From assembly GCA_964446955.1 (NCBI GenBank), contig CAYUQJ010000009.1, positions 1-64,000 of the forward strand: DNA of 64,000 bases, in the 5' to 3' direction. Below, piece by piece: positions 16,250 through 25,880 of this stretch (within the stretch, counting starts at the first letter, position 1; each line of letters starts with the position of its first letter). The position numbers and the translations under genes were made by a program. A model generated the notes under the pieces. It did not search any database. It saw only the letters and a list, made by a program, of their open reading frames with translations, and was not told the origin of the DNA. This stretch comes from Leptolinea sp964446955 (GTDB lineage Bacteria > Chloroflexota > Anaerolineae > Anaerolineales > Anaerolineaceae).

Positions 16250-17266
16250 ATGCCCTGGACAGACCAATTGAAGGGTAATCCGCTTTCCTGGCTGACAAAT
16301 TCCCGCATACCCGAGGTTCGATACATGGCCGGGCGTGATCTGCTGGACCTCCCAGATGATGCGCCACAACAACAGGCAGCCCTTAAGGAAGCCTACTCCA
16401 CCGGGACGATCGCCTTTGTGCTATCCAAAATGGTGGGTGACGGTTACTGGCAAAAAGCCGGTCCAGGGTACGGCCCGAAATACCGCTCCACGGTCTGGTC
16501 TGTCACCCTGTTGGGGCAATTGGGAGCTGACGTAAACGGAGATCCACGCGTAAAACAGGCCTGCGATTATGTTCTCAACAACGCAATGGCCAAACACGGT
16601 CAGATGAGCTACAACGGCGCTCCGTCGGGAACATTTGACTGCCTGCAGGGAAATCTTTGCTGGGCGCTGCTGCAAATGGGCTGCACCGACCCGCGCCTTA
16701 GCCTGGCATATGACTGGATGACGCGCAGTGTAACCGGAGATGGGATTGCCCCGGCAACCGATAAGAAAGCCGAAATCCGCTATTACGCCTACCAGTGCGG
16801 ACCAAATTTCGCCTGCGGAGCAAACGCTAAACTTCCCTGTGCCTGGGGAGCCGCCAAGGTGATGATGGCCCTCGCCCTGGTGCCGCCTGAAAAACGCACC
16901 CCGATGATGGATCAGGCTATCCGGATGGGGGTAGACCTGTTTTTCAGTGTTGATCCGGTTACGGCAGACTATCCACGCGATACAGCAGGAAAACCCAACC
17001 GGGACTGGTGGGCGTTCAGTTTTCCCGTCTTCTATATCACCGACCTGTTACAGGTGGCAGAATTTATGACCAGGCTGGGTTACGGCCGGGACCCGCGTCT
17101 GCAATCCACTCTGGAATTGATCAGGCAGAAACAGGACGACCAGGGGCGCTGGAAACTGGAATACAATTACGGCAGCAAAACCTGGGGAAATTACGGCCGG
17201 GCAGGAATGCCGAATGAATGGGTCACCCTGCGCGCGCTGCGCGTTTTACGAGCTGCCTTGTCTTAA
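16250..17266 (+). CDS. Terpenoid-cyclase/prenyltransferase-like α/α toroid protein
   Basis: The 338-residue soluble protein shows helical repeat segments like those of the α/α-toroid (squalene cyclase/prenyltransferase-like) fold, for example TVWSVTLLGQLGAD, FDCLQGNLCWALLQMG and NEWVTLRALRVLRA. No DxDD cyclase motif is evident, so it may be a binding or non-canonical enzyme. A GGAGA site precedes the ATG. It is divergent from the cobalamin operon; its stop overlaps that of the convergent WD40 gene. The function is unknown. Confidence 0.65.
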   Translation: MPWTDQLKGNPLSWLTNSRIPEVRYMAGRDLLDLPDDAPQQQAALKEAYSTGTIAFVLSKMVGDGYWQKAGPGYGPKYRSTVWSVTLLGQLGADVNGDPRVKQACDYVLNNAMAKHGQMSYNGAPSGTFDCLQGNLCWALLQMGCTDPRLSLAYDWMTRSVTGDGIAPATDKKAEIRYYAYQCGPNFACGANAKLPCAWGAAKVMMALALVPPEKRTPMMDQAIRMGVDLFFSVDPVTADYPRDTAGKPNRDWWAFSFPVFYITDLLQVAEFMTRLGYGRDPRLQSTLELIRQKQDDQGRWKLEYNYGSKTWGNYGRAGMPNEWVTLRALRVLRAALS

Positions 17267-19803
17267 TCGCCATCCGTCTTAACAAAAAGACTGTTCCAGG
17301 TAGCCGGACCAACAATTCCGTCCACATCCAGATTATTATCCTTTTGATAGGCGCGGACGGCTTTATCCGTCATGGGACCGAAAACCCCGTCCGGTGTGCC
17401 AACATCATCATATCCGAGCTCTTTCAGACGGGTTTGCAGGAGATAGACATCATTCCCGCTCATTCGCGGATCAGTTAGCGATAACCTGCGGGTGAAGGTG
17501 ACAGGTGTCGGAGTGGTGGTCGCCGGAACCGGGGTGAACGTTACCGTTGGCGTCCGGGGGGTCGAAGTGACAGGTGTTGATCCAAAGTCACAGCTTTGTA
17601 TCACGACCGGGCCAGTCCCCTGTTCCAAAACGCCATCCAAACCACGTAGAGCTACCCTGCCGTCATCCCCCGTAGACAGGAGAATTCGCCCATCCTGTGA
17701 GAAGACAAGCTCCTTAATTGCACCGGCGTGATCCCACCAGCGGGCTGCAAAAGCTTTTTCAGCAAGGTCAATAATTGAAATCTGTCCTGACCGTTCTCCC
17801 ACAGCCATCAGGCATCCATCGGGTGAAAAATCAAGACGCACCGGAATCGAATCAAACGGGATGTCAGCCAGAGTCACATGTGTATTCGTATCGCGAATAA
17901 TCAACCGCTCATCCTGCGATAAGGCAACCAGACCGGCATCAGGGGACAACGCGGATGAATTTACGCGGCTAGAATCCGTGGATAGCGAAAAGTCACGCAG
18001 GAAAGATCCGTCCATCACATTCCAGATTTTTGCCGTGCCGGAATTGGTGATCATCCAATTGCCATCCCGACTAAACCCATATGGATTCCCTTCTTCCTCC
18101 AGTGTCTGAACGATCTGACGGGAAGACGTATCCCAAATCCGGATGCGGTATCCAACCGGGGCTTCTGTTTTTCCTGTATCAAATTTTTCCTGGTGGGCAA
18201 AAAAACGTCCGCTATGATCGAACTCAAACCCGGAATACCGGCTGATCGCGCTGGGTTTGAACGAGTAAGACAATGACGCCCCCATACTTCTTCCATCGCG
18301 ATCCCACTGGTTGATCAATCCATCCGCCCCCGCAGAAATGATATGACTGGTTTCGTTATCATAGCGGATCCGGGTGATCTCTCCATGATGGGCTGATGGT
18401 ATCAATAATTCCTGTTTCCCAACTGGCAATTGTTTGATATGTATCTCACCATTGGAATAACCCGCGATCAATTTCAGCGGTCCTCCGTCATGCATCATCC
18501 ACGCGCTGCTTGTTGATTCAACGGGATTTTGGATCTCCTTAATAACTCCGCCGGAATCATCCAACAACTGCAACATTCCCTGTGAAGCACATGCCATTTG
18601 TCGGGATTCATTACCCGGTTTTACTGCCATCAGTGGGGCGGGTGTGCTAGAGGATGAGTTTATCCCTTCGACATAGTCGGAAAACATTTCCGCCGTCAGC
18701 ACCGCCAGTTCTTCGCGCTTTGTTGTACTCCAAATGTGCACATTCCCGTTGAAATCGAGCAAGGTGAACGTGTTGTCAGAGGGAATATAACTAAAACCGG
18801 GAGATTCACCCGGAAAATCTTTTAATGTCTGAAGTTGTATACGTCTTAATTGACCCGTTTCCCAGATTGCAACATCATACCGCGATGAGAACGTTCCGGG
18901 GCAATTGGGGTCATCCTCCGTGCAGGGAGGATCAATATAGGTGATATGACAGGCAACAGCAAACACGGTTCCACTTCGTCCATCCGCCTGGCACACACCA
19001 CTGCTCAAACGCTCACGCGTGAAATTATTGAAAGATGTGTTTAGATGCTTTCCATTCTTAACATCCCAGAGTCGAACATCGCCAAAATTAGTAACAGACT
19101 GCAGCCGCAACCCATCAGCGCTGAAATACATGGCAAGCGTCTCCGGCGGGTTTAGATTCCAGATACTAAGCGCTGTTTTTGCTGTCATCGTCTGCAGCAA
19201 CAACCCGTTATCCACATCAAAGATTTTGATGACCGTAGAAGCTGGCAGCAAGTTACCGGCCTCGTCCATCTCGGGATAATCCTCGGCCATTGCCAGAATC
19301 TTTCCATTGGTGTTCAAGGCAATCGCGTAACCACCATCGCGGAATATTCCGAGACTCTTACCCGTTTCCACATCCCACACTTCAGCAGAATACTGAACAG
19401 GATCAACACCGGCAAGCCTGAGACCATCCGAGCTGAACACAATTTTTGACGCTTTAACACGCCGGTCAAATTCGCGAATAAAACCCAGTGTCTCCCCATT
19501 CAACAGAATCAGTCCATTGTTTCCAGCGACCGCGAGGACAGACCCATCAGGCGCCCAGGCAATATCACGAATCACTCCGGTTACGGATGGTGTAAACCAG
19601 TATTGCCGCTCCACCTTTTTAACCGTATTCGGTCCAATTATCCAGTCGGATGGATTTGAGACCAGTTGCGGAGGGATCGGCAACCGATTGACGAAATCCC
19701 CTGCCGGGACAGGTGTTGCGGCCGGCATTGAGCCCGCTGTTAAGAAGAACAATCCGACCAACAGGCATATAAAAGTACAGAACCTGTTTCGTGCCAAAGA
19801 CAT
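17263..19803 (-). CDS. Secreted WD40-type β-propeller protein with C-terminal peptidoglycan-binding domain
   Basis: The 846-residue protein has a signal peptide (about 1-29), many WD40-like repeats over residues 70-740 (for example RDIAWAPDGSVLAVAGNNG, VRLWDVKNGK, INQWDRDGR, AKIWNVMDG), a Thr/Pro linker near 750-770, and a PG_binding_1 domain with GYDDVGTPDGVFGP and VDGIVGPATW. It is probably exported and anchored to the cell wall, where the propellers may bind proteins or ligands. It is transcribed towards the toroid gene, and the two stop codons share bases 17264-17265. Confidence 0.85.
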   Translation of the reverse strand: MSLARNRFCTFICLLVGLFFLTAGSMPAATPVPAGDFVNRLPIPPQLVSNPSDWIIGPNTVKKVERQYWFTPSVTGVIRDIAWAPDGSVLAVAGNNGLILLNGETLGFIREFDRRVKASKIVFSSDGLRLAGVDPVQYSAEVWDVETGKSLGIFRDGGYAIALNTNGKILAMAEDYPEMDEAGNLLPASTVIKIFDVDNGLLLQTMTAKTALSIWNLNPPETLAMYFSADGLRLQSVTNFGDVRLWDVKNGKHLNTSFNNFTRERLSSGVCQADGRSGTVFAVACHITYIDPPCTEDDPNCPGTFSSRYDVAIWETGQLRRIQLQTLKDFPGESPGFSYIPSDNTFTLLDFNGNVHIWSTTKREELAVLTAEMFSDYVEGINSSSSTPAPLMAVKPGNESRQMACASQGMLQLLDDSGGVIKEIQNPVESTSSAWMMHDGGPLKLIAGYSNGEIHIKQLPVGKQELLIPSAHHGEITRIRYDNETSHIISAGADGLINQWDRDGRSMGASLSYSFKPSAISRYSGFEFDHSGRFFAHQEKFDTGKTEAPVGYRIRIWDTSSRQIVQTLEEEGNPYGFSRDGNWMITNSGTAKIWNVMDGSFLRDFSLSTDSSRVNSSALSPDAGLVALSQDERLIIRDTNTHVTLADIPFDSIPVRLDFSPDGCLMAVGERSGQISIIDLAEKAFAARWWDHAGAIKELVFSQDGRILLSTGDDGRVALRGLDGVLEQGTGPVVIQSCDFGSTPVTSTPRTPTVTFTPVPATTTPTPVTFTRRLSLTDPRMSGNDVYLLQTRLKELGYDDVGTPDGVFGPMTDKAVRAYQKDNNLDVDGIVGPATWNSLFVKTDGD

Positions 19804-19968
19804 ACCTGCCTCATCCTCCCTTAAGCAAGTTCCCTGTATTAACAGAGTTATATATATTGTACAAAAACATCTGAAAAAAGAAATCTATTCCGGGTATTGA
19901 CTTAATAGAACATAATTATTATTATATTTTGGTAAAACAATATTTCGAAATGAAAGTAGGAGTAGAAC

Positions 19969-20379
19969 ATGGAAAAATCAAATTTCAGTCACATTGTTGC
20001 ATGGATAGACCTGAAAAACCAGTCTTTCTATAAAGACCTGTTCCAGTTTTTGGAATGGGATATCCTGTACGATGATCCGAATATGCTCGGCGTGGGTGAT
20101 GAGCATGGTGGCAGTATGTGGTTTGGCGCCGCCCCCAAAGATCACAAAAATGATTATGACGGAGTGGGAGTCAACCACTTTGCGATTGCCGTGAAAAAGC
20201 AGAGAGAGGTGGATTTGACCGTGGAATATCTGAAAAAACGTGGAATTCCCGCCCTCTTCGAGACCCCGCGTCATCGGCCCGAATTCTCCGGACCCGGTGA
20301 AACCTACTATCAAGTGATGTTCGAAACCCCTGACCGCCTGTTGATGGAAGTCGTTTACACCGGTCCAAAGTCAGATTGA
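19969..20379 (+). CDS. VOC (glyoxalase/bleomycin-resistance) superfamily protein
   Basis: The 136-residue protein shows one vicinal-oxygen-chelate module pair, with HIVAWIDLKNQSFYKDLF at the N-terminus and VNHFAIAVKKQ plus RLLMEVVYTG in the second half. His8, His60 and Glu131 may be metal ligands. The substrate is unknown. A ribosome site (TAGGAG) lies before the ATG, and a terminator follows. Confidence 0.75.
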   Translation: MEKSNFSHIVAWIDLKNQSFYKDLFQFLEWDILYDDPNMLGVGDEHGGSMWFGAAPKDHKNDYDGVGVNHFAIAVKKQREVDLTVEYLKKRGIPALFETPRHRPEFSGPGETYYQVMFETPDRLLMEVVYTGPKSD

Positions 20380-20399
20380 TACACATCTCAACAGTCATA

Positions 20400-20433
20400 C
20401 AGCGTCCCTGATGATAAGGGACGCTGTTTTGTT
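20400..20433 (+). terminator. Intrinsic terminator after the VOC gene
   Basis: A perfect 10-bp stem CAGCGTCCCT/AGGGACGCTG (20400-20409, 20417-20426) with a 7-base loop is followed by TTTTGTT. Confidence 0.85.
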
Positions 20434-20454
20434 ACGCTACTAAGAATTTCAATT

Positions 20455-21588
20455 CTATTCAGTTTTTGTATTCTGGTTAGAAGAACCTTCACCGGGAATA
20501 TCAAAAGGCTTTTCGCCATTCTTTTCTTTTATTTTGTGTTTTGAATTCAACGATTTTCTTTTTCGGTTGACATCTCTAAACGCGCCGCTGACAATACGTT
20601 GCATGACTTCCGTGAAATCAATTTCGTAAAGGTCCATGATCACTGAAAGCGCCACATCTTGTTCTTTGGGTCCAAGAGCGGGATTGCAATTGGTATCAAT
20701 AAAGAAATACCGGCCTGACTGGTCAAGACGAACGTCAAACTTCGCGTACCCGCTCATTTTCGTAATGTTGAAGGCTTTCTTGACATATTCTTTCAAAAGC
20801 AGATCTTCAAACTTCGCGTAATGAAAGGCGGCGTTTATATCCGTCAACCATTGATCTTCAAATGTCAGGAAGAGGTATTTCCGTCCCAGATCTTTGAAAA
20901 TCTTTTCCGCCTGATACACACTTTTCTTTTTTTCCTGCAATACAATGACGGTAATCTCACGCCCACTGATGAATTCCTCCACCAGTACCGGCTGCTTATA
21001 AGTACGGATAAGATAGCGCAGCCTTTTGCGGAGCTGTTTCTCATTATCCGAGACAGCATCCTCGGTAATCTCAACCGATCCGTGAATAGAATTCAATTTT
21101 GATATCAATGGGAACCGTAAAGCCGGATCAAGGTAGTCTCCCGCTGTGGTAAATAGCTGGAAATTGGGAACCGGTACACCGTGCTGTTGCAACAATTTTT
21201 TGATCACAAATTTATTGGTATCAAGGGATAACCCCAAAATATCCGCACCGGTATACGGGAGTTCCAATAGCTCCAAAACCCCCGGAATAGCTGAGGCCAG
21301 GCTTTCCATACCTTTCACGGAATCGACGAGATTAATGACAAGATCCGGATGATGTTTCCGCAGCCAGGCTGGAAGCCGGGAGTTTCCCGGGTGTAATATC
21401 ACGTCATACCCCAGTTCTTCCAGGTAGTTGCCAATGATCCGTGCGTCTTCCCCGGCGTCCTTTTCCGTGATGTATTGCGCTTCAGTCGGGAAATACTCCC
21501 GCCTGACATCGCTGTATATCACACCGATCCGTTTGGAGGGTATGGTTCCTGTTATCAGTCCGGTTATTGAATCGGAATTATCGGACAT
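20455..21588 (-). CDS. ATP-grasp ligase related to D-alanine-D-alanine ligase
   Basis: The 377-residue protein has an N-terminal pre-ATP-grasp domain, a central region with GADILGLSLDTNKFVIKKLL, VEEFISGREITVIVL, and the metal-binding end FFIDTNCNPALGP. These match the D-Ala-D-Ala ligase family. It lacks murein-pathway neighbours, and its last 50 residues are charged and probably unfolded. It may join another amino acid or peptide rather than D-Ala. An AAGGAG site precedes the ATG. Confidence 0.75.
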   Translation of the reverse strand: MSDNSDSITGLITGTIPSKRIGVIYSDVRREYFPTEAQYITEKDAGEDARIIGNYLEELGYDVILHPGNSRLPAWLRKHHPDLVINLVDSVKGMESLASAIPGVLELLELPYTGADILGLSLDTNKFVIKKLLQQHGVPVPNFQLFTTAGDYLDPALRFPLISKLNSIHGSVEITEDAVSDNEKQLRKRLRYLIRTYKQPVLVEEFISGREITVIVLQEKKKSVYQAEKIFKDLGRKYLFLTFEDQWLTDINAAFHYAKFEDLLLKEYVKKAFNITKMSGYAKFDVRLDQSGRYFFIDTNCNPALGPKEQDVALSVIMDLYEIDFTEVMQRIVSGAFRDVNRKRKSLNSKHKIKEKNGEKPFDIPGEGSSNQNTKTE

Positions 21589-21711
21589 GGCTTCTCCTTG
21601 CTGGGATTCATTTTACACTGGCAGCCACATAAAAGAAAACAGCCAGGTCATATTCCGGCGAAACACTGCCCGATACGGTCAACTATTAAAAGACAATTCT
21701 TTCCGTTGAAC

Positions 21712-22053
21712 CTAAACCCAAATGTCAATAACCCCGCTATGGCCTCCGGCATACTCATCTCTCACACACATGCCGGAATATTCCAATACTGTACCTTCAG
21801 CTTCCATCTCCCCCAACTGTTTCAAGAATGCCAGACCATTCTGCAAAGCAAGATTTGTCCCCTCTGCCGTCATTTCCACACGATTGTAGATTGAACTATC
21901 AATGACTGTAACTGAACTCGACGGAGACGGGCGAACATCAACCTGCCCGCTGGTTCTGGCTGTCCGGACCCGGTAATCTCTATCACCCGGCAGCACCAGC
22001 GTCATAATTTCCGGCCTGTATTCCATTCCCCCTGAAATACGATTGATCTCCAT
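21712..22053 (-). CDS. Hypothetical protein, 113 residues
   Basis: The protein is not recognised. It is small and soluble, with two β-rich halves (EIMTLVLPGDRDYRVRTARTSG) and a helix near residues 66-80. No signal peptide or membrane segment is seen. The ATG at 22053 has a modest GGTGG site upstream. It could be translated, but independent evidence is lacking. It is transcribed in the same direction as the ATP-grasp gene, 123 bases upstream. Confidence 0.5.
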   Translation of the reverse strand: MEINRISGGMEYRPEIMTLVLPGDRDYRVRTARTSGQVDVRPSPSSSVTVIDSSIYNRVEMTAEGTNLALQNGLAFLKQLGEMEAEGTVLEYSGMCVRDEYAGGHSGVIDIWV

Positions 22054-22408
22054 CGTCCACCCACATGAAAATCGGTGTCAATTAATTATAGCGAAGTTTA
22101 ACCAATTTTCTGTTTTTTGCCAATTCTTACAAACCGGCGGTATTCTTAAATTATGCTCCTCCGAATTTTTAATACTCAGTTATTACCTGAAACCTTACAG
22201 CTTCTCTGCTTACAATTGCATCACCCGCTTTTCGGTACATCCTGACACGAATCGGCATACGTACTACCCGTTATATGAGCAGGCTCAATGCGATCAATTG
22301 GATAAATTTTTCGCAAATCAATTGTTGACGTCTTCTATCACTACACACAAATAATCAATAATCCGCATTTATAATGAAGGGCATATCCCCACAAAGAGGT
22401 ATTTCATT
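22054..22408. other. 355-bp gene-free interval before homoserine dehydrogenase
   Basis: No convincing gene is seen. It holds two direct copies of ATCAATTG (22293-22300 and 22317-22324), a TTGACG directly after the second copy (22325-22330), and a perfect TATAAT at 22370-22375, 33 bases before the homoserine dehydrogenase start. These may form the promoter and operator of that gene; no leader peptide or riboswitch was recognised. Confidence 0.5.
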
Positions 22409-23446
22409 ATGAACACATACCGCCTGGCACTCATCGGATTTGGTAATGTAGGACAGGGTTTCGCGCAGATTTTATGCGAATTTGGTTCCCGATACGAGAA
22501 GGATTTCGGTGCCCGGTTTCTTATCACGGCTGTGAGTGACCTGCAAAAAGGCAGCCTGTATAATCCTGACGGGCTTGACCCGGTGGACCTGCTGAATGCA
22601 GTTGAAAAAAGTGGATCATTGGATGCCGTCGCTGCGCCTTATAAGGGATGGGACGCGATTAAGACGATCTTGGAAACAAACGCCGACGTGATCGCCGAAC
22701 TCAGCTTCACTGATCTACAAACCGGCGAACCCGCGATTACCCACCTTAAAACAGCGATAAGCTGCGGAAAACATGTGATTACCTCGAATAAAGGGCCGGT
22801 AGCGCTAGCTTACAATGAGCTTTTCGAGTTGGCCCAAAAGCATGGTGTCTCCATCGGTGTTGAAGGCTCGGTTATGAGCGGAACACCATCCCTGCGACTG
22901 GGAACAGAAATGCTTTCCTCAGCCGGGATAACCTGCATTCAGGGAATCGTCAATGGAACTACCAATTACATCCTCTCCCAGATGGATACCGGTACCGCAT
23001 ACGCCGACGCGCTGGCAGAAGCTCAGGCGAAAGGCTACGCCGAAGCTGATCCGACCGGCGATGTGGAAGGGTTTGATGCGGCGGGAAAAGTAGTGATTAT
23101 GGCCAACCTGCTTATGGAGGCCGGAATTCGTATGGGGGATGTTGACCGAGTGGGAATTACCCAACTCACCACGGATGATATTGCAAAAGCCAAAGCTGCC
23201 GGTGAACGCTGGAAGCTGATCGGTAAAGTGGAAAAGACAGACAGCGGCATCAAAGCAAGCGTCAAGCCGCAACGCCTACCCCTTTCACATCCTCTGGCCG
23301 GTGTTTCCGGCGCAACCAACGCCATTACCTTCACTACGCAGCTTCTGGGCGATGTAACCATCATCGGCCCCGGCGCGGGGCGATTGGCAACCGGATATGC
23401 CCTGGTGGAAGACCTGATGGCGATTCATCGTAAACAGGCTGGCTAA
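22409..23446 (+). CDS. hom: Homoserine dehydrogenase, short form without ACT domain
   Basis: The 345-residue NAD(P)-dependent enzyme reduces aspartate semialdehyde to homoserine in threonine and methionine synthesis. The dinucleotide loop GFGNVGQG is at residues 10-17, GTTNYILSQM near 188, and the long signature AKGYAEADPTGDVEGFDAAG near 210-230. It ends without the regulatory ACT domain found in the longer form, so feedback control may be absent or different. An AAAGAGG site precedes the ATG. Confidence 0.93.
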   Translation: MNTYRLALIGFGNVGQGFAQILCEFGSRYEKDFGARFLITAVSDLQKGSLYNPDGLDPVDLLNAVEKSGSLDAVAAPYKGWDAIKTILETNADVIAELSFTDLQTGEPAITHLKTAISCGKHVITSNKGPVALAYNELFELAQKHGVSIGVEGSVMSGTPSLRLGTEMLSSAGITCIQGIVNGTTNYILSQMDTGTAYADALAEAQAKGYAEADPTGDVEGFDAAGKVVIMANLLMEAGIRMGDVDRVGITQLTTDDIAKAKAAGERWKLIGKVEKTDSGIKASVKPQRLPLSHPLAGVSGATNAITFTTQLLGDVTIIGPGAGRLATGYALVEDLMAIHRKQAG

Positions 23447-23474
23447 AGAACATAGAATTCATTCATGTGTTACC

Positions 23475-23523
23475 TGTTGGGCACTATTCCCAATCCAATG
23501 TGCCCAACAAATTTCATTTTTGC
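23475..23523 (+). terminator. Probable terminator after hom
   Basis: A 10-bp stem TGTTGGGCAC/GTGCCCAACA (23475-23484, 23500-23509) with a 15-base loop is followed by a T-rich stretch. The loop is long, so efficiency is uncertain. Confidence 0.55.
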
Positions 23524-23609
23524 TTATCCGTCTCAAATTTTTACCTGATAGCGGGTAGGATTTTCGAATGAGGCGTAAAATAAGAAAACTCCTATAACCT
23601 GGACAGACT

Positions 23610-24464
23610 ATGACACACAAAATTGCATTGATAACAGACAGCACATGCGACATCCCGGCCGAATGGGTAAAACAATATGATATTCAGGTCGTCCCGCTGA
23701 CAATTGTGATGAAAGGTCAGACTTACACGGATGGTGTGGATATAACCCCCATCGAATTCTATGAACGTCTGGTAGCAGAAAATATCCGTCCCACCACTTC
23801 ACAGCCCACCCCGCAACTATTCCTGGACGCCTACCAAAGAGCTGCTGAATCCGGAGCGGAACAGGCAATGGTTGTCACAATCTCAAGCGCCATGAGCGGA
23901 ACCATAGAATCCGCCCGCCAGGCCGCTGAATTGTCTCCCATCCCCGTGGAAATATGGGATGGAAAGTCCAATTCCATGGGCATCGGATGGCAGGTAATTG
24001 CCGCGGCACGGGCTCGTGAAAATGACGGCGGGCTGCAACAGATGCTCGAAGCAGCCCAAAAGGTGCTGAAATCCGTAACGTATTACATATCATTGGACAC
24101 AATCGAATACCTCGCCCATGGCGGCCGTATCGCGGATGCGGCTCATCTGGTCAACTCGCTCCTGAAGATCAAACCATTGATCTATGTAAACCATATTTCC
24201 GGCAAAGTTGGAGCCGCTTTCCCATCCCGTTCCCGCAAGCATGCGATCGAAGACTTGTATCGGGAGTTTTTTCGGCACATTGATACATCACTTCCTTTGC
24301 ATATCACCGTACTGCATAATAACGCGCTGCCTGAAGCAAAAATGCTGATGGAACGGGTGATTCGAGATTTTTCACCAAAAGAAATTTTCATCTCGATTGT
24401 TTCGCCGGTTCTGGGCGTCCATACCGGACCAAAAGCATTGGCGCTTTGCGGATATGCCGGATAA
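23610..24464 (+). CDS. DegV family fatty-acid-binding protein
   Basis: The 284-residue protein begins with the DegV signature ALITDSTCDIP and has TSQPTPQLFLDAY near 70 and TISSAMSGT near 90, which form the fatty-acid pocket. Members present bound fatty acids, in some bacteria to a fatty acid kinase (FakA); no fakA is nearby. It stands alone between hom and a VOC gene. Confidence 0.88.
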   Translation: MTHKIALITDSTCDIPAEWVKQYDIQVVPLTIVMKGQTYTDGVDITPIEFYERLVAENIRPTTSQPTPQLFLDAYQRAAESGAEQAMVVTISSAMSGTIESARQAAELSPIPVEIWDGKSNSMGIGWQVIAAARARENDGGLQQMLEAAQKVLKSVTYYISLDTIEYLAHGGRIADAAHLVNSLLKIKPLIYVNHISGKVGAAFPSRSRKHAIEDLYREFFRHIDTSLPLHITVLHNNALPEAKMLMERVIRDFSPKEIFISIVSPVLGVHTGPKALALCGYAG

Positions 24465-24518
24465 CCGGTAGTACAGAACCGGCTTTAATACAAGCAATCC
24501 ACCTGCCGGAGAAAACCC

Positions 24519-24977
24519 ATGACAATACAGGCTGTTTATACGCACACCAATCTGATCGCCCATGATTGGCGAAAGCTGGCAGATTTTTATTCGCGGGTTT
24601 TTGGTTGCGTTCTCCTTCAACCGGAGCGCGACTTGAAAGGCTCGTCCGTTGAAAAGGGTACGGGTATCCCTGAAGCGCATATAACCGGCGCTCATCTACG
24701 CCTACCGGGATATGGCAACGAAGGTCCAACGCTCGAGCTTTTTTCCTACGACCGTCTCAGTGATGAAGGAAAGAAACGCATCAACCGGCCCGGATGGAGC
24801 CATATTGCTTTCCGCGTAAATGATGTTACGGAGGCTGTACGTGAAGCAACATCTCTTGGCGCTGCGCTTATCGGCGAAGTGGTAACAACAGCTGTTGGGA
24901 ATGACAAATATGTCACCTGGTGCTATATGACCGATCCGGAAGGCAATATTTTTGAAATACAAACAGCCATTCAATGA
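24519..24977 (+). CDS. VOC (glyoxalase-like) superfamily protein
   Basis: The 152-residue protein has two VOC half-modules, with VYTHTNLIAHDWRKLADFYSRVFG at the N-terminus, GWSHIAFRVNDV in the middle and DPEGNIFEIQ at the end. His8, His94 and Glu148 are likely metal ligands. The substrate is not evident. A GGAG site precedes the ATG. Confidence 0.78.
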   Translation: MTIQAVYTHTNLIAHDWRKLADFYSRVFGCVLLQPERDLKGSSVEKGTGIPEAHITGAHLRLPGYGNEGPTLELFSYDRLSDEGKKRINRPGWSHIAFRVNDVTEAVREATSLGAALIGEVVTTAVGNDKYVTWCYMTDPEGNIFEIQTAIQ

Positions 24978-25088
24978 CAATTGTTGGACACCGATCCCAA
25001 TCTCCCCTGTAATCCACGAGTAATATTTACCGGGACAGCAGGAACAAATGGACTTCGTTCACGGTATGATTGGCCGCATGGAGGAAAC

Positions 25089-25820
25089 ATGACCATCGAC
25101 CAGGCATTTAACGCTTCTACACCAACCTACGATGATTGGATGAGCCGTGCCCTGCTCGGATATTCTGACCTTTTTGGCACAGCCGTTCAGGTTATTCCCT
25201 TTAAAAGGGATGCCCCTCTGCGTATTTTGGACCTTGGTGCCGGCACAGGTTCATTTGCGAACCACGTTCACCAGGCTTTTCCCAACGCGGAATTTGTGTT
25301 GATGGATGTGGCAGACCAGATGCTGGAATCAGCACGGGACCGATTCCACGCAATGGGCGATCGCTTTCGTTTCGAAATTGCCGATTACCGCAATCTTCAA
25401 GGGCACGAGGAATACGACCTTGTTATATCCAGCCTGTCCATTCACCATCTCATCGACACAGAAAAAGCAAATCTTTTTCATCAGATATTTGGGATATTAA
25501 AGGAGCAGGGGGCGTTCGTAAATATTGACCAGATTCGCGGTGAAACCCCCACTCTTCGCAGTCTGTATTGGAATCGATGGTTAAAACATGTTCATTCATC
25601 CGGCGCGACACAAGACCAGATCAATGCCAGCATCGAACGCCGTACAACATATGACAAAGACGCATTGCTCACAGATCAACTAAGGTGGTTAAAAGAAGCC
25701 GGTTTCACCAGTGTTGATCTCGTTTATAAGAATTTCTTTCTCGGGGTTTTTCTTGCCCTCAAAGGCAATCCGGCTGATCCTGATACACCTGTTGGTTACC
25801 GATATAACTGGATGGAATAA
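25089..25820 (+). CDS. SAM-dependent class I methyltransferase
   Basis: The 243-residue protein has the SAM-binding motif ILDLGAGTGSF at residues 46-56, FVLMDVADQML as motif II, and YDLVISSLSIHHL as motif IV. The frame is open from 24981, but the ATG at 25089 has a strong GGAGGAAAC site and gives a normal N-terminus. The substrate is unknown. It lies before the DUF3267 gene, 60 bases away. Confidence 0.82.
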   Translation: MTIDQAFNASTPTYDDWMSRALLGYSDLFGTAVQVIPFKRDAPLRILDLGAGTGSFANHVHQAFPNAEFVLMDVADQMLESARDRFHAMGDRFRFEIADYRNLQGHEEYDLVISSLSIHHLIDTEKANLFHQIFGILKEQGAFVNIDQIRGETPTLRSLYWNRWLKHVHSSGATQDQINASIERRTTYDKDALLTDQLRWLKEAGFTSVDLVYKNFFLGVFLALKGNPADPDTPVGYRYNWME

Positions 25821-25880
25821 TCTGACAAACCCGTTTTACCATTTTCGAGATACTACACAAGATTATTGGATAAGGAATTT

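Noticed and set aside
24981..25088. TTG-initiated 36-residue extension of the methyltransferase
   Set aside because: The ATG at 25089 has a strong ribosome site and a normal methyltransferase N-terminus.
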